Source of the DNA: Flavobacterium tructae
GTDB lineage: Bacteria > Bacteroidota > Bacteroidia > Flavobacteriales > Flavobacteriaceae
Assembly (NCBI RefSeq): GCF_002217475.1
Contig: NZ_MUHH01000028.1
Location: 1-64,000 of the forward strand
Direction: 5' to 3'
DNA: 64,000 bases
Translations under genes and position numbers: made by a program
Notes under the pieces: generated by a model
The model's database searches: none
Told to the model about the DNA's origin: nothing
Seen by the model: the letters and a program-made list of their open reading frames with translations, nothing else
Shown here: piece by piece, positions 8,322 through 17,239 of the stretch
Layout: each line of letters begins with the position of its first letter
Numbering within the stretch: the first letter of the stretch is position 1

Positions 8322-9476
8322 ATGAATTTAGAAGAATTATTTCACCAGTATAAAGAACAAACTATAGAAGGGCGTTATCTGACTTTAGATCATATTCAGC
8401 CTTTATTAGAGCAATTAAATACAAACAATCAAGTAGAGATTATTGGTAAATCGGTTTTAGGAGAACCCGTTTATAGTTATCAAATTGGGAGCGGTCCAAC
8501 ACGTATTTATCTTTGGTCTCAAATGCACGGAAACGAAAGTACCACTACAAAAGCACTATTTGATTTTATAAATGTGCTAAACAGCGGTTCTGAATTTGCA
8601 GAGAAGCTGCTAAAAAACTTTACTTTTTACAGTATTCCAATGCTAAATCCTGACGGAGCAAGATTGTATACGCGTGAGAACGCCAATAAAGTAGATTTAA
8701 ATCGTGATTCGCAAAATCTCACGCAGCCGGAAAGCAATATTTTAAGATCGGTATTTGAAGCTTTTAAACCACATTTCTGTTTTAACCTGCATGATCAGCG
8801 TACTATTTTTGGGGCTGGTGAAACCGGAAAACCGGCAACACTATCGTTTTTGGCTCCTTCGTATAATGAGGAGAGAGAAGTTAATGAGAATCGTTTAAAG
8901 GCTATTAATGTAATTGCCGGAATCAATGATGTTTTACAGCAATATATCCCCGGGCAGGTCGGACGTTTTGATGACTCATTTAATATCAATTGTATAGGAG
9001 ATACATTTCAGCATTTGGGAGTTCCGACAATCTTGTTTGAGGCGGGTCATTTTCCTGATGATTACGAGCGTGAAATCACGCGAAAGTTTTTATTCTTTTC
9101 ACTTGTTTCGAGTTTTCAACTGATTAGCGAAAACGATTTAGTTGATAATAGAATTAATGATTATTTGAATATTTCACAAAATAAAGTGGTTTTTTATGAT
9201 TTTATGTGGAAAAATATCAAAATAAATTATGATGGTATCGAAATTATTACGAATTTTGTCGCACAATACAAAGAGGAATTGATTGAAAATAAGATTCATT
9301 TCAATGCTTACATAGTTGAAGTAGGCGATTTGGAAAATTATTTTGGACATTATGAATACGATGCAAAAGGTGCTAATTATTCTGATGACTTTGGTAGTTT
9401 TCCGAAATTGAATCAAAAAGCAGATTTTTGTTTAGATAAAAATGTTAAATTTGTTAACGGGTTGATAAAAAGTTAG
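8322..9476 (+). CDS. M14-family zinc carboxypeptidase
   Basis: A 384-residue metallocarboxypeptidase domain. The first zinc ligands are H69-G-N-E72, the third is His157 in FNLHDQR; the substrate-anchoring NPDG (109-112) and DLNRD (125-129) blocks are also present, and FEAGHFPDDY supplies the region around the catalytic Glu. No signal peptide is visible, so it looks cytoplasmic, unlike secreted digestive carboxypeptidases; possible substrates are peptides or cell-wall peptide fragments. The N-terminal peptidase domain occupies about residues 20-270 and the C-terminal 100 residues are not recognised. Expression is probably controlled by the divergent XRE regulator through the operator array. 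Confidence 0.88.
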   Translation: MNLEELFHQYKEQTIEGRYLTLDHIQPLLEQLNTNNQVEIIGKSVLGEPVYSYQIGSGPTRIYLWSQMHGNESTTTKALFDFINVLNSGSEFAEKLLKNFTFYSIPMLNPDGARLYTRENANKVDLNRDSQNLTQPESNILRSVFEAFKPHFCFNLHDQRTIFGAGETGKPATLSFLAPSYNEEREVNENRLKAINVIAGINDVLQQYIPGQVGRFDDSFNINCIGDTFQHLGVPTILFEAGHFPDDYEREITRKFLFFSLVSSFQLISENDLVDNRINDYLNISQNKVVFYDFMWKNIKINYDGIEIITNFVAQYKEELIENKIHFNAYIVEVGDLENYFGHYEYDAKGANYSDDFGSFPKLNQKADFCLDKNVKFVNGLIKS

Positions 9477-9553
9477 ATTTTTTGTGAATTTGTTGTTTTT
9501 TATACATATTTTTATACTTTGTAATAGCAATTAGTAATATTAATTAAAGAATT

Positions 9554-10033
9554 ATGAGTAAATTTCGTTTAGATGAAGTAGATCACCAGATTTTAGATAT
9601 GTTAATAGACAATACGAGAGTTCCGTTTACTGACATTGCTAAAAAACTATTGATATCTGCTGGTACAGTGCATGTTAGAGTAAAAAAGATGGAGGACGCA
9701 GGGATAATAATGGGATCTTCATTAGCCTTAGACTATGATAAGTTAGGGTATTCATTTATTGCTTATGTGGGTGTGTTCCTTAATAATACGTCTCAAACTA
9801 AATTTGTATTAGAGCGAATCAATCAAATTCCGTTCGTAACAGTAGCTTCTGTAACGACAGGAAAATTCAATATTTTTTGCAAAATTAGAGCAAAAGATAC
9901 TAAACACGCGAAAGAAGTTATCTTTATGATTGATGATATTGATGGTGTTTACAGAACAGAAACTATGATTTCATTAGAAGAAAGTATAAACGATAAGAAG
10001 CGTTTGATGCATACTATTTTTAAAAATATGTAA
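9554..10033 (+). CDS. Lrp/AsnC-family transcriptional regulator
   Basis: A 159-residue Lrp/AsnC regulator. Residues 1-60 form the winged helix-turn-helix (LDEVDHQILDMLIDN, TDIAKKLLISAGTVHVRVKKME), and residues 70-150 the RAM ligand-binding domain (YVGVFLNN, VTTGKFNIFCKI). Such proteins respond to amino acids or other small molecules and often regulate neighbouring metabolic genes. It is followed by a terminator at 10062-10090, so it is monocistronic and the PEP carboxylase gene after it is separately transcribed. Confidence 0.92.
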   Translation: MSKFRLDEVDHQILDMLIDNTRVPFTDIAKKLLISAGTVHVRVKKMEDAGIIMGSSLALDYDKLGYSFIAYVGVFLNNTSQTKFVLERINQIPFVTVASVTTGKFNIFCKIRAKDTKHAKEVIFMIDDIDGVYRTETMISLEESINDKKRLMHTIFKNM

Positions 10034-10061
10034 TATTTTCTTGAATGCTATATCTAAATAT

Positions 10062-10090
10062 AACCTCAAGTTTATTCTTGGGGTTTTTTT
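10062..10090 (+). terminator. Intrinsic terminator of the Lrp/AsnC gene
   Basis: AACCTCAAG (10062-10070) pairs with CTTGGGGTT (10077-10085, one G-U) and is followed by a T-run to 10090. Confidence 0.8.
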
Positions 10091-10123
10091 ATGACCAATT
10101 AACCAACCAACTACCCATAAATT

Positions 10124-12709
10124 ATGTACACGTTACCAAAAATCGAACGTTTCAATCAGGACGTTCTTTCAAAATACCATATTTACAATAGTGTATTTAT
10201 AACATTACCTTTTGATTCGATTGATAACACAGGAGTTTTACTTCCCTTATTTACAGATACTTGTGAGACGGGATTTAAAAAGCAGGAAACTCCTAAAGAG
10301 ATTGTTAATTTCTTCTCTAATAAATTCCTGAATGATGCTTCTGAAAAAGATAAAATCGATTTAATGTTTCGATTTATTCAGTATATCGAACGTCAGATTG
10401 TGTTGTTTGATGCCATTGAAGATGCTGCTTTTCCGGAAGTTAATAATATGGAAGGGCGTGGTTCGTTGCGTGACATTAAAGAAAAATCAGATGCAAAGGA
10501 GAAGAATGAGGAGTTGATTGAGTTTTTAGAAAACTTTAATGTCAGAACTGTTTTAACAGCACATCCAACACAGTTTTATCCAGGGCCTGTTTTAGGGATT
10601 ATAAATGATTTGAAAGATGCTATTCGTTCAAATGATTTACTGAAAATCAAACAATTACTGGCGCAGCTTGGAAAAACACCTTTTATTCAGAACGAAAAGC
10701 CAAATCCTTATGATGAAGCGGTGAGTTTGATCTGGTATTTAGAAAATGTATTCTATGCTACTTCAGGAGAAATTGTTCACTATTTGCAAAAAAATATCCT
10801 TCAGGGGAGTTCTATTCAGAATCAATTGATAAAATTGGGTTTTTGGCCGGGAGGTGATCGCGACGGAAATCCTTTTGTTACGACCGATATTACTTTAAAA
10901 GTTGCAGAGCGTTTGCGTACCTCAATTCTAAAGTGTTATTATATAGAAATGAGAAGTTTAAAAAGAAAGTTAACTTTCTCAGGAGTAGATACTTTGGTTT
11001 CTGAACTTGAACATAAGCTTTACCGTTCTGTTTTTTATTCCAAAGGGGAGATTTATATCACTCTGGAAGAATTATTGACACAATTAAATAAAATTAGAAC
11101 CATAATTATAGAGAAGCATCAATCCCTTTATTTAGATGAACTGGAAGCTTTTTTGGTAAAAATTAATCTATTTGGTTTTCACTTTGCGACCTTAGATATT
11201 CGTCAGAACAGTAAAATTCACAATGCTGTATTCAAAGATGTGGTGGATTTTTATCTGAATTCGGGTTCAGAGATATTTCCGAAAAATTACTTTGATTTGT
11301 CTGAAGAGGAGAAATTAGGGGTTTTGTCGAAAGTAAAAGGAGACTTAAATTCTGCTGATTTTGAAAATGAAATTACAAGATCTACATTAGAATCTGTTCA
11401 GACCATTAAAAGCATACAGCAAGCAAATGGTGAATCCGGAGCTAATCGTTACATTATCAGTAATAACGAAAGCGCTTTGAATGTTATGGAAACTTTTGCG
11501 ATGATTCGTCTGAACAATTGGGAGAATCCGACGGTAGATATTATTCCGCTTTTTGAATCTGTTGATGATTTACAAAATGCACATCAGATTATGGAGCAAT
11601 TGTATACTAATTCAGAGTATTCTAAACATCTGGAAGCCAGAGGAAACAAGCAGACCATTATGTTAGGTTTCTCTGACGGAACCAAAGATGGAGGGTATTT
11701 AATGGCGAACTGGAGTATTTATCAGGCAAAAATTTCATTGACAGAAATTTCAAGAAAATACGGTATACAAGCAATATTCTTTGATGGTCGCGGAGGGCCT
11801 CCTGCTCGTGGTGGTGGAAAAACACATAAATTTTATGCTTCTTTAGGACCAAAAATCGAGAATAACGAAATTCAAATTACGATTCAGGGACAAACCATTA
11901 GTTCAAATTTCGGAACTTTAGATTCCTGTCGATATAACATTGAGAACTTATTAAGTGCCGGAGTTACCAATCAGGTTTTTAGTAAAGAAAAGAATGAGCT
12001 AAGTGTTGAAGAAACTGAAATTTTGACACAATTGGCTGATTTAGGATATGAAAAATACCTGAGTTTCAAGAATCACCCTAAGTTTATTCCGTATTTGGAG
12101 AAAATGAGTACGCTAAAATACTACTCAAAAACCAACATCGGAAGCCGACCGTCTAAAAGAAGTAAATCAGAATCACTTGATTTTGCTGATTTGAGAGCGA
12201 TTCCTTTTGTAGGATCCTGGAGTCAGTTGAAGCAAAATGTACCGGGATTTTTTGGGGTTGGTTCAGCTTTGAAGTATTTTGAAGAAAGTGGGCAGTGGGA
12301 CAAAGTTCAAAATTTGTATCATGATTCTTTATTTTTCAAAACACTGTTGGAGAATAGTATGATGTCATTGGCGAAATCTTTTTTACCGCTAACTGCATAT
12401 ATGAAAAATGACCCTGAATTTGGTGAATTCTGGCAAATTATCTATGACGAATTTTCAGAAACCAAACGTCTTTTGCTTAAAATTGCAGGGCATAAAACAC
12501 TTATGGAAAATTACCCTGATGGTATAGCATCGATTCAGATAAGAGAGCGTATTGTGTTGCCGTTGTTGACAATACAGCAATATGCTTTGTTAAGAATTAA
12601 TGAATTGAATAAGGAAAGTGTGGTAGATGAAGAATTGGTCAAAGTATATGAAAAAATAGTAACAAGGTCACTTTTCGGAAATACAAATGCGAGTAGAAAC
12701 TCAGCTTAA
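10124..12709 (+). CDS. ppc: Phosphoenolpyruvate carboxylase
   Basis: PEP carboxylase adds bicarbonate to PEP to make oxaloacetate, refilling the TCA cycle. The 861 residues match the bacterial enzyme. The catalytic His is His147 in TAHPTQ; the second signature GGDRDGNPFVT and the glycine-rich FFDGRGGPPARGGG loop are intact, followed by GSRPSKR. The protein ends in a short Arg-Asn-rich tail (ASRNSA) in place of the usual RNTG terminus. The DinB gene starts 12 bp later, so the two are co-transcribed. Confidence 0.96.
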   Translation: MYTLPKIERFNQDVLSKYHIYNSVFITLPFDSIDNTGVLLPLFTDTCETGFKKQETPKEIVNFFSNKFLNDASEKDKIDLMFRFIQYIERQIVLFDAIEDAAFPEVNNMEGRGSLRDIKEKSDAKEKNEELIEFLENFNVRTVLTAHPTQFYPGPVLGIINDLKDAIRSNDLLKIKQLLAQLGKTPFIQNEKPNPYDEAVSLIWYLENVFYATSGEIVHYLQKNILQGSSIQNQLIKLGFWPGGDRDGNPFVTTDITLKVAERLRTSILKCYYIEMRSLKRKLTFSGVDTLVSELEHKLYRSVFYSKGEIYITLEELLTQLNKIRTIIIEKHQSLYLDELEAFLVKINLFGFHFATLDIRQNSKIHNAVFKDVVDFYLNSGSEIFPKNYFDLSEEEKLGVLSKVKGDLNSADFENEITRSTLESVQTIKSIQQANGESGANRYIISNNESALNVMETFAMIRLNNWENPTVDIIPLFESVDDLQNAHQIMEQLYTNSEYSKHLEARGNKQTIMLGFSDGTKDGGYLMANWSIYQAKISLTEISRKYGIQAIFFDGRGGPPARGGGKTHKFYASLGPKIENNEIQITIQGQTISSNFGTLDSCRYNIENLLSAGVTNQVFSKEKNELSVEETEILTQLADLGYEKYLSFKNHPKFIPYLEKMSTLKYYSKTNIGSRPSKRSKSESLDFADLRAIPFVGSWSQLKQNVPGFFGVGSALKYFEESGQWDKVQNLYHDSLFFKTLLENSMMSLAKSFLPLTAYMKNDPEFGEFWQIIYDEFSETKRLLLKIAGHKTLMENYPDGIASIQIRERIVLPLLTIQQYALLRINELNKESVVDEELVKVYEKIVTRSLFGNTNASRNSA

Positions 12710-12721
12710 AAATCATAAAAA

Positions 12722-13237
12722 ATGAACACAGCTTTATTAACAGAAAATGAATATTCTGGCGGATTTGCCAATTACATCAAAGAAGCCGGAGAGGTGAATT
12801 TATTTGAAGAATTGGAAATTTCATTGCATGAATTTATCAAATTTGTGCAAAATATCCCGATGGATAAATTTGATTATCGTTATGCAGAAGGAAAATGGAC
12901 AATAAAAGACATTATCCAGCACATTATGGATTGTGAGAGAATTTTTGCTTACCGCGCTTTGCGATTCTCGCGAAATGATAAAACGGCTTTGCCAAGTTTT
13001 GAAGAGAATGACTATGCGATTAGTACAGATTCAAATAGCAGAAGTATTCAGAGTTTATTAACGGAACTCTCTGCTTTAAGACATTCTAATTTGTTGTTTT
13101 TTAAGAGTTTGTCAGAAGAGCAGCTTAAGAGAATTGGTACAGCTTCTAATCTTCAGATTTCTGTACGTGCTCTGGGATTCGTAATAATTGGACATCAAAA
13201 ACACCATCAGAAAGTTTTTGAAGAACGTTATTTGTAG
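12722..13237 (+). CDS. DinB-family protein
   Basis: A 171-residue four-helix DinB/YfiT-type protein. The candidate metal ligands are the His of DIIQHIMDCERIFAYRA and the HQKHH motif near the C-terminus (GHQKHHQKVFEERY). Bacteroidota DinB proteins are putative thiol-dependent transferases or hydrolases of unknown substrate; despite the name, they are not DNA polymerase IV. It follows ppc by 12 bp and is closed by a strong terminator. Confidence 0.88.
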   Translation: MNTALLTENEYSGGFANYIKEAGEVNLFEELEISLHEFIKFVQNIPMDKFDYRYAEGKWTIKDIIQHIMDCERIFAYRALRFSRNDKTALPSFEENDYAISTDSNSRSIQSLLTELSALRHSNLLFFKSLSEEQLKRIGTASNLQISVRALGFVIIGHQKHHQKVFEERYL

Positions 13238-13252
13238 ATTTTGTTCTTGTAT

Positions 13253-13289
13253 AAAAAATCCTGTAGCGTTTAACTTTACAGGATTTTTT
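13253..13289 (+). terminator. Intrinsic terminator of the ppc-dinB operon
   Basis: Perfect 13-bp arms, AAAAAATCCTGTA (13253-13265) and TACAGGATTTTTT (13277-13289), end in a T-run. Confidence 0.88.
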
Positions 13290-13338
13290 ATTTTTTGCAT
13301 TAAAGGGAGGAATGAATTTTTACCTCCACGACCCAAGC

Positions 13339-13494
13339 GATAGCGAACAGGCGAAGCAATTCACAAATTTTTTTTGCTTGTGCCATTTCGACTGATAACG
13401 AACAGGCGAAGTAAATCATATGCAGGATTCGATAAAGATTGAAGACATTCTGTGCCGAGTTTCTAGTGTTATTTCTCCCTTCGGTCGAAATAAC
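13339..13494. repeat. Intergenic repeat cluster between dinB and recQ
   Basis: Two direct copies of a 24-bp unit with core CGAACAGGCGAAG lie at 13339-13362 and 13394-13417. Further on is an inverted repeat GTTATTTC/GAAATAAC at 13468-13494 enclosing CCCTTCGGTC, and ATTTCGAC occurs at 13385-13392 with its complement at 13484-13491. Short ORFs here cross the repeats in several frames and have no protein-like character, so this is non-coding repeat sequence of the type scattered in Flavobacterium genomes. Confidence 0.65.
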
Positions 13495-13507
13495 AAAATA
13501 ATGGGGT

Positions 13508-15616
13508 TTACTTGTTTCGTTCCACAATTGCAAGTCCTAAACGAATTTTGTCATAACTCATTTTCTCCTCAAAATAATCAAAGTAGGGTTTTAGAGCAGA
13601 AGGATACTCCAGTTCGATTTGAGCTTTGTGCAATTGTTTGACTTCTTCATTTGTTACAAACGAACTTAAATCGATTTCCTCGCCGTCAAGATATAGCTTG
13701 GCTAAGTGAGATATAATTGTGGTATATCCTAAATTTCTTTTTCCTGCAATTTCCGTGACAGTCTCGCCATTTCTAAAAAGTTCTAAAGTAGTCTTATAAG
13801 TGTTGCTTTCTTTTTTAACTTTCGTGTTTGTCTTTTTCGTCTTCTGAAATTGAATGATAGCCTTTATAAATTCAGTACCATATCTTTCGAGTTTTGCATT
13901 TCCGACACCATCGATAGCAAGGAACTCTTCATCAGTCATTGGTCGTAAGGTTTCCATTTGTCTCAAAGCGGCATCACTAAAAATTACGTAAGCCGGAACT
14001 TCTTCTTCCTGAGCAATTTCGTAGCGTAGTTTTCGTAGCGTTTCGAAAAGAGAATTTTTAGCCGTTTTTGTATTGGCTTCTTTTACTTCATTTTTATCGA
14101 TTACCTTTTTAACGACTGTATTTAGTTTTACTTTTTCTCCTTCAAACAAAACTTTTTTTGCAAAAGATGTTAGTAAAATTTTATTGTGCTGATGGAAGGC
14201 AATTTCGAGATATCCCAAGTTGATCAGCTGAATTAAGTATTGATTCCAGTCGTACCAGGAAATGTCGGATCCAATTCCGTACGTTTTTAGACTTTGATAA
14301 TTTTTTTCGTAGATATACGCGTTTCTCGAGCCTCTTAAAAAATCAACAATTACAGCTAACGGCTCAGATTCTTTTAAACGCGCGATTGAAGACAGGGCTT
14401 TTTGCGCTAAAATAGTTCCATCAAAAAAGGTGGGTGGATTTTTGCAGATGTCACAATTACCACAATTTTCTTTTACCAGTTCGCCGAAATACGAAAGCAG
14501 AATTTTTCGACGGCAGCTTAAAGCATCCGCGTATTGTTTCATTCTTTCTAATTTTGCCAATTGCACATCGGAGTTTAATCCTTCGGAGGCAAATTTTTGT
14601 AATTGGATTACATCGGCGTAACTTTCGAACATTACGGTTTCGGCTGGTAACCCATCCCGACCCGCACGTCCGATTTCCTGATAATAACCTTCAATATTTT
14701 TGGGTAAATTGTAATGTATAACCCATCGAACATTAGATTTATCGATTCCCATACCAAAGGCAATCGTGGCACAAACCACCTGACAATCATCGTTTATAAA
14801 ATCATCCTGAGTTTTGGCTCGGATTTTATTGTCAAGTCCGGCATGATAGGCTTTTGCAGTAATTCCGTTCTTCTTTAGTTTATCTGCTAGTTCTTCGGTT
14901 GTTTTTCTGCTTAAACAATAAATAATTCCGGATTCATTGGTTTTTTTTTCAATAAAATCAACAATTTGTTTCACACGGTCTAAAGCCGGACGTACTTCGA
15001 GGCTTAGATTTTTTCTGTCGAACGAGGCTACGAACGTTTTTGGATTTCTAAGTTTTAGCTGCTTGACAATATCAGTTCGGGTCGCTTTATCGGCTGTAGC
15101 GGTTAAAGCGAGAACAGGAGTAGAAGGGAAGCGGCTCTTTAAATATCCCAAGTTAGTATAAGCCGGACGAAAATCATGCCCCCAGGAAGAGATGCAATGC
15201 GCTTCGTCAATTGCAATTAGACTGATTGTCAACTCGTTGAAAGCAACGTCCAGATAAGACAAGCTCTCCGGTGCAATGTAAACAAGCTTGAAAGTGTTTG
15301 ACTTTAAATTGTCTATGTAAAATTGTTGTTCCTGACTGGATTGACTGCTGTTGATGTAGCAGGCATTAATACCATTTGTTTTTAGACTGTCGACCTGGTC
15401 TTTCATCAAAGCAATTAGTGGAGAAATCACAATTGTGATCCCGGGTAAGACTAAAGCGGGCAGCTGAAAACAGATTGACTTTCCTCCGCCGGTTGGCATA
15501 ATAGCTAAAGTGTCCTGACCGGAAAGTATTGTAGTAATTATTGTTTCCTGATTGGGTCTGAATTTTTCAAATCCGAAATTTTCCTTTAGTTTGGCATGTA
15601 GAATTTCTGAAGTCAT
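13508..15616 (-). CDS. recQ: ATP-dependent DNA helicase RecQ
   Basis: RecQ is a 3'-5' DNA helicase of recombinational repair. In the 702 residues the order is: superfamily 2 helicase core with Walker A MPTGGGKS, DEAHC Walker B box and LTATA motif III; helicase C domain with IGRAGRDG; RecQ zinc-binding domain with four cysteines (CRRKILL...CGNCDIC); winged-helix RQC; HRDC domain (about 545-600); and a C-terminal helix-turn-helix segment (TVTEIAGKRNLGYTTIISHL) common in Bacteroidota RecQ. It is monocistronic and converges on the ppc-dinB operon over a repeat region. Confidence 0.96.
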   Translation of the reverse strand: MTSEILHAKLKENFGFEKFRPNQETIITTILSGQDTLAIMPTGGGKSICFQLPALVLPGITIVISPLIALMKDQVDSLKTNGINACYINSSQSSQEQQFYIDNLKSNTFKLVYIAPESLSYLDVAFNELTISLIAIDEAHCISSWGHDFRPAYTNLGYLKSRFPSTPVLALTATADKATRTDIVKQLKLRNPKTFVASFDRKNLSLEVRPALDRVKQIVDFIEKKTNESGIIYCLSRKTTEELADKLKKNGITAKAYHAGLDNKIRAKTQDDFINDDCQVVCATIAFGMGIDKSNVRWVIHYNLPKNIEGYYQEIGRAGRDGLPAETVMFESYADVIQLQKFASEGLNSDVQLAKLERMKQYADALSCRRKILLSYFGELVKENCGNCDICKNPPTFFDGTILAQKALSSIARLKESEPLAVIVDFLRGSRNAYIYEKNYQSLKTYGIGSDISWYDWNQYLIQLINLGYLEIAFHQHNKILLTSFAKKVLFEGEKVKLNTVVKKVIDKNEVKEANTKTAKNSLFETLRKLRYEIAQEEEVPAYVIFSDAALRQMETLRPMTDEEFLAIDGVGNAKLERYGTEFIKAIIQFQKTKKTNTKVKKESNTYKTTLELFRNGETVTEIAGKRNLGYTTIISHLAKLYLDGEEIDLSSFVTNEEVKQLHKAQIELEYPSALKPYFDYFEEKMSYDKIRLGLAIVERNK

Positions 15617-15700
15617 GGCGTTGATTGATTAGGAAGAAAAGTAAAAAGCAAATATATAGTATTTTTCTTATTTTTTAAAATAATAGACTTCTGAAGTCAT

Positions 15701-15729
15701 AAAAAAAGGAACTCCAATAGAGTTCCTTT
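15701..15729 (-). terminator. Intrinsic terminator of the polyamine operon
   Basis: AAAGGAACTC (15705-15714) and GAGTTCCTTT (15720-15729) are perfect 10-bp arms; read on the minus strand the hairpin ends in seven T. It follows the acidic-protein gene. Confidence 0.85.
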
Positions 15730-15751
15730 AAATTATCTTGAAAAAGATTGC

Positions 15752-16156
15752 TTAATCTTCGTCTTCATCATCTTCGTCGTCAGCAATATCTTCTTTGTCT
15801 TCGTCGTCATCGTCGTCATCTCCATTGTCAACATCTGGTTTGTCCTGATTGTCATCATCGTCGTCGTCGTCAATATCGTCATCAAGATCAAGACCTTTTA
15901 CAGGTTCGATTGTATCTACGTCTACGTCGATATCATCGTCTTCATCATAATTTTCGATTCTGTCCGCAAGCTTAGTACTAATTTTTACCAAATAAATAGT
16001 ATCTTCAGTACGTACTTCAACAGCTTCAACTAATTCGTTTTTAGCATTTCTAAAACGGATTACATCCGAATCATCATAACCATCAGGAAATTTTTCTACC
16101 AAAAGGTTTAAAATTTCGTTGGTAAGTTTAGCGTAGTCTACTATAACTCTTTTCAT
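15752..16156 (-). CDS. Conserved protein with long Asp/Glu-rich tail
   Basis: A 134-residue protein. Residues 1-70 form a small alpha/beta domain (MKRVIVDYAKLTNEILNLL, DVIRFRNAKNELVEAVEV); residues about 72-134 are almost entirely Asp and Glu with a few Val, Ile, Lys and Asn, giving an extremely acidic, presumably disordered tail. I do not recognise a function. It starts 7 bp after the stop codon of the deoxyhypusine-synthase-like gene and ends at the operon terminator, so it is co-expressed with polyamine genes; an acidic tail could bind polyamines or a basic partner, but that is inference. Confidence 0.8.
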   Translation of the reverse strand: MKRVIVDYAKLTNEILNLLVEKFPDGYDDSDVIRFRNAKNELVEAVEVRTEDTIYLVKISTKLADRIENYDEDDDIDVDVDTIEPVKGLDLDDDIDDDDDDDNQDKPDVDNGDDDDDDEDKEDIADDEDDEDED

Positions 16157-16163
16157 ATATATC

Positions 16164-17132
16164 TTATAGATCTAATAAATAAGCAAAAATTAATGGAGCC
16201 ACAATTGTAGCATCCGACTCTATAATAAATTTAGGGGTTTTGATGTCTAGTTTTCCCCAGGTGATTTTCTCGTTCGGAACTGCTCCCGAGTACGAACCAT
16301 AACTGGTTGTTGAATCTGAGATTTGACAGAAATAACTCCAGAAAGGAACATCGTGCATTTCCATATCCTGATACAACATTGGTACTACGCAAATAGGGAA
16401 ATCTCCTGCGATACCACCACCAATTTGGAAGAATCCAATTCCGTTAGCGCTGTTTTTTGGATACCAATCTGCAAGGAAAGTCATGTATTCAATTCCTGAT
16501 TTCATGGTAGAGGCTTTTAAATCGCCTTTGATTACATAGGAAGCAAAGATATTTCCCATTGTACTGTCTTCCCATCCCGGAACTATGATAGGTAAATTTT
16601 TCTCTGCAGCGGCATACATCCAGCTGTCTTTTAAATCAATTTCGTAATATTCTTCTAAAACACCTGATAACAGCATTTTATACATGAATTCATGTGGGAA
16701 ATAACGTTCTCCTTTATCATCAGCCTCTTTCCAGATTTTGTAGATGTGTTTTTGCAAACGACGGAATGCTTCATGCTCAGGAATACAAGTATCAGTAACA
16801 CGGTTTAATCCTCTTTCCAATAAAGCCCATTCGTCTTCCGGTGTTAAATCACGATAGTTTGGCACTCTTTCGTAGTGAGAGTGTGCTACTAAATTCATGA
16901 TGTCTTCTTCTAGATTGGCTCCAGTACAAGAAATAATTTGTACTTTATCTTGTCTAATAATTTCGGCAAAAATTTTACCAATTTCTGCTGTACTCATAGC
17001 GCCAGCCATACTTACCATCATTTTAGCTCCATTAGCCAATTGTTGTTCGTATGCTTTTGCAGCATCTACTAAAGCGGCAGAGTTGAAGTGTAAATAATGT
17101 TTTTCAATAAACTGACTGATTGGTCCTTTCAT
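16164..17132 (-). CDS. Deoxyhypusine synthase-family enzyme
   Basis: A 322-residue member of the deoxyhypusine synthase family. The catalytic lysine of the eukaryotic enzyme (in the WGK motif) is conserved as Lys294 in ITWGKLD, and NAD-binding glycine-rich segments (MVSMAGAMSTAE, IGGGIAGDFP) are present. Bacteria have no eIF5A to modify, and characterised bacterial homologues act on polyamines, some making homospermidine; the product here is unknown. It lies 107 bp after the arginine decarboxylase gene on the same strand and 7 bp before the acidic-protein gene, pointing to a polyamine pathway that starts from agmatine. Confidence 0.87.
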   Translation of the reverse strand: MKGPISQFIEKHYLHFNSAALVDAAKAYEQQLANGAKMMVSMAGAMSTAEIGKIFAEIIRQDKVQIISCTGANLEEDIMNLVAHSHYERVPNYRDLTPEDEWALLERGLNRVTDTCIPEHEAFRRLQKHIYKIWKEADDKGERYFPHEFMYKMLLSGVLEEYYEIDLKDSWMYAAAEKNLPIIVPGWEDSTMGNIFASYVIKGDLKASTMKSGIEYMTFLADWYPKNSANGIGFFQIGGGIAGDFPICVVPMLYQDMEMHDVPFWSYFCQISDSTTSYGSYSGAVPNEKITWGKLDIKTPKFIIESDATIVAPLIFAYLLDL

Positions 17133-17239
17133 TTGTTCTTGTTTTTTTATTTTTTTTTGAATTAAAAGTTTAACCTTTTAGTTTATACTGCAAATTAATA
17201 ATTTTATATTTATTAACATTTATTTAGCAGTATTTTTTT

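Noticed and set aside
13300-13641. Short ORFs across the dinB-recQ gap
   Set aside because: They cross repeat units in several frames and have no recognisable protein pattern.
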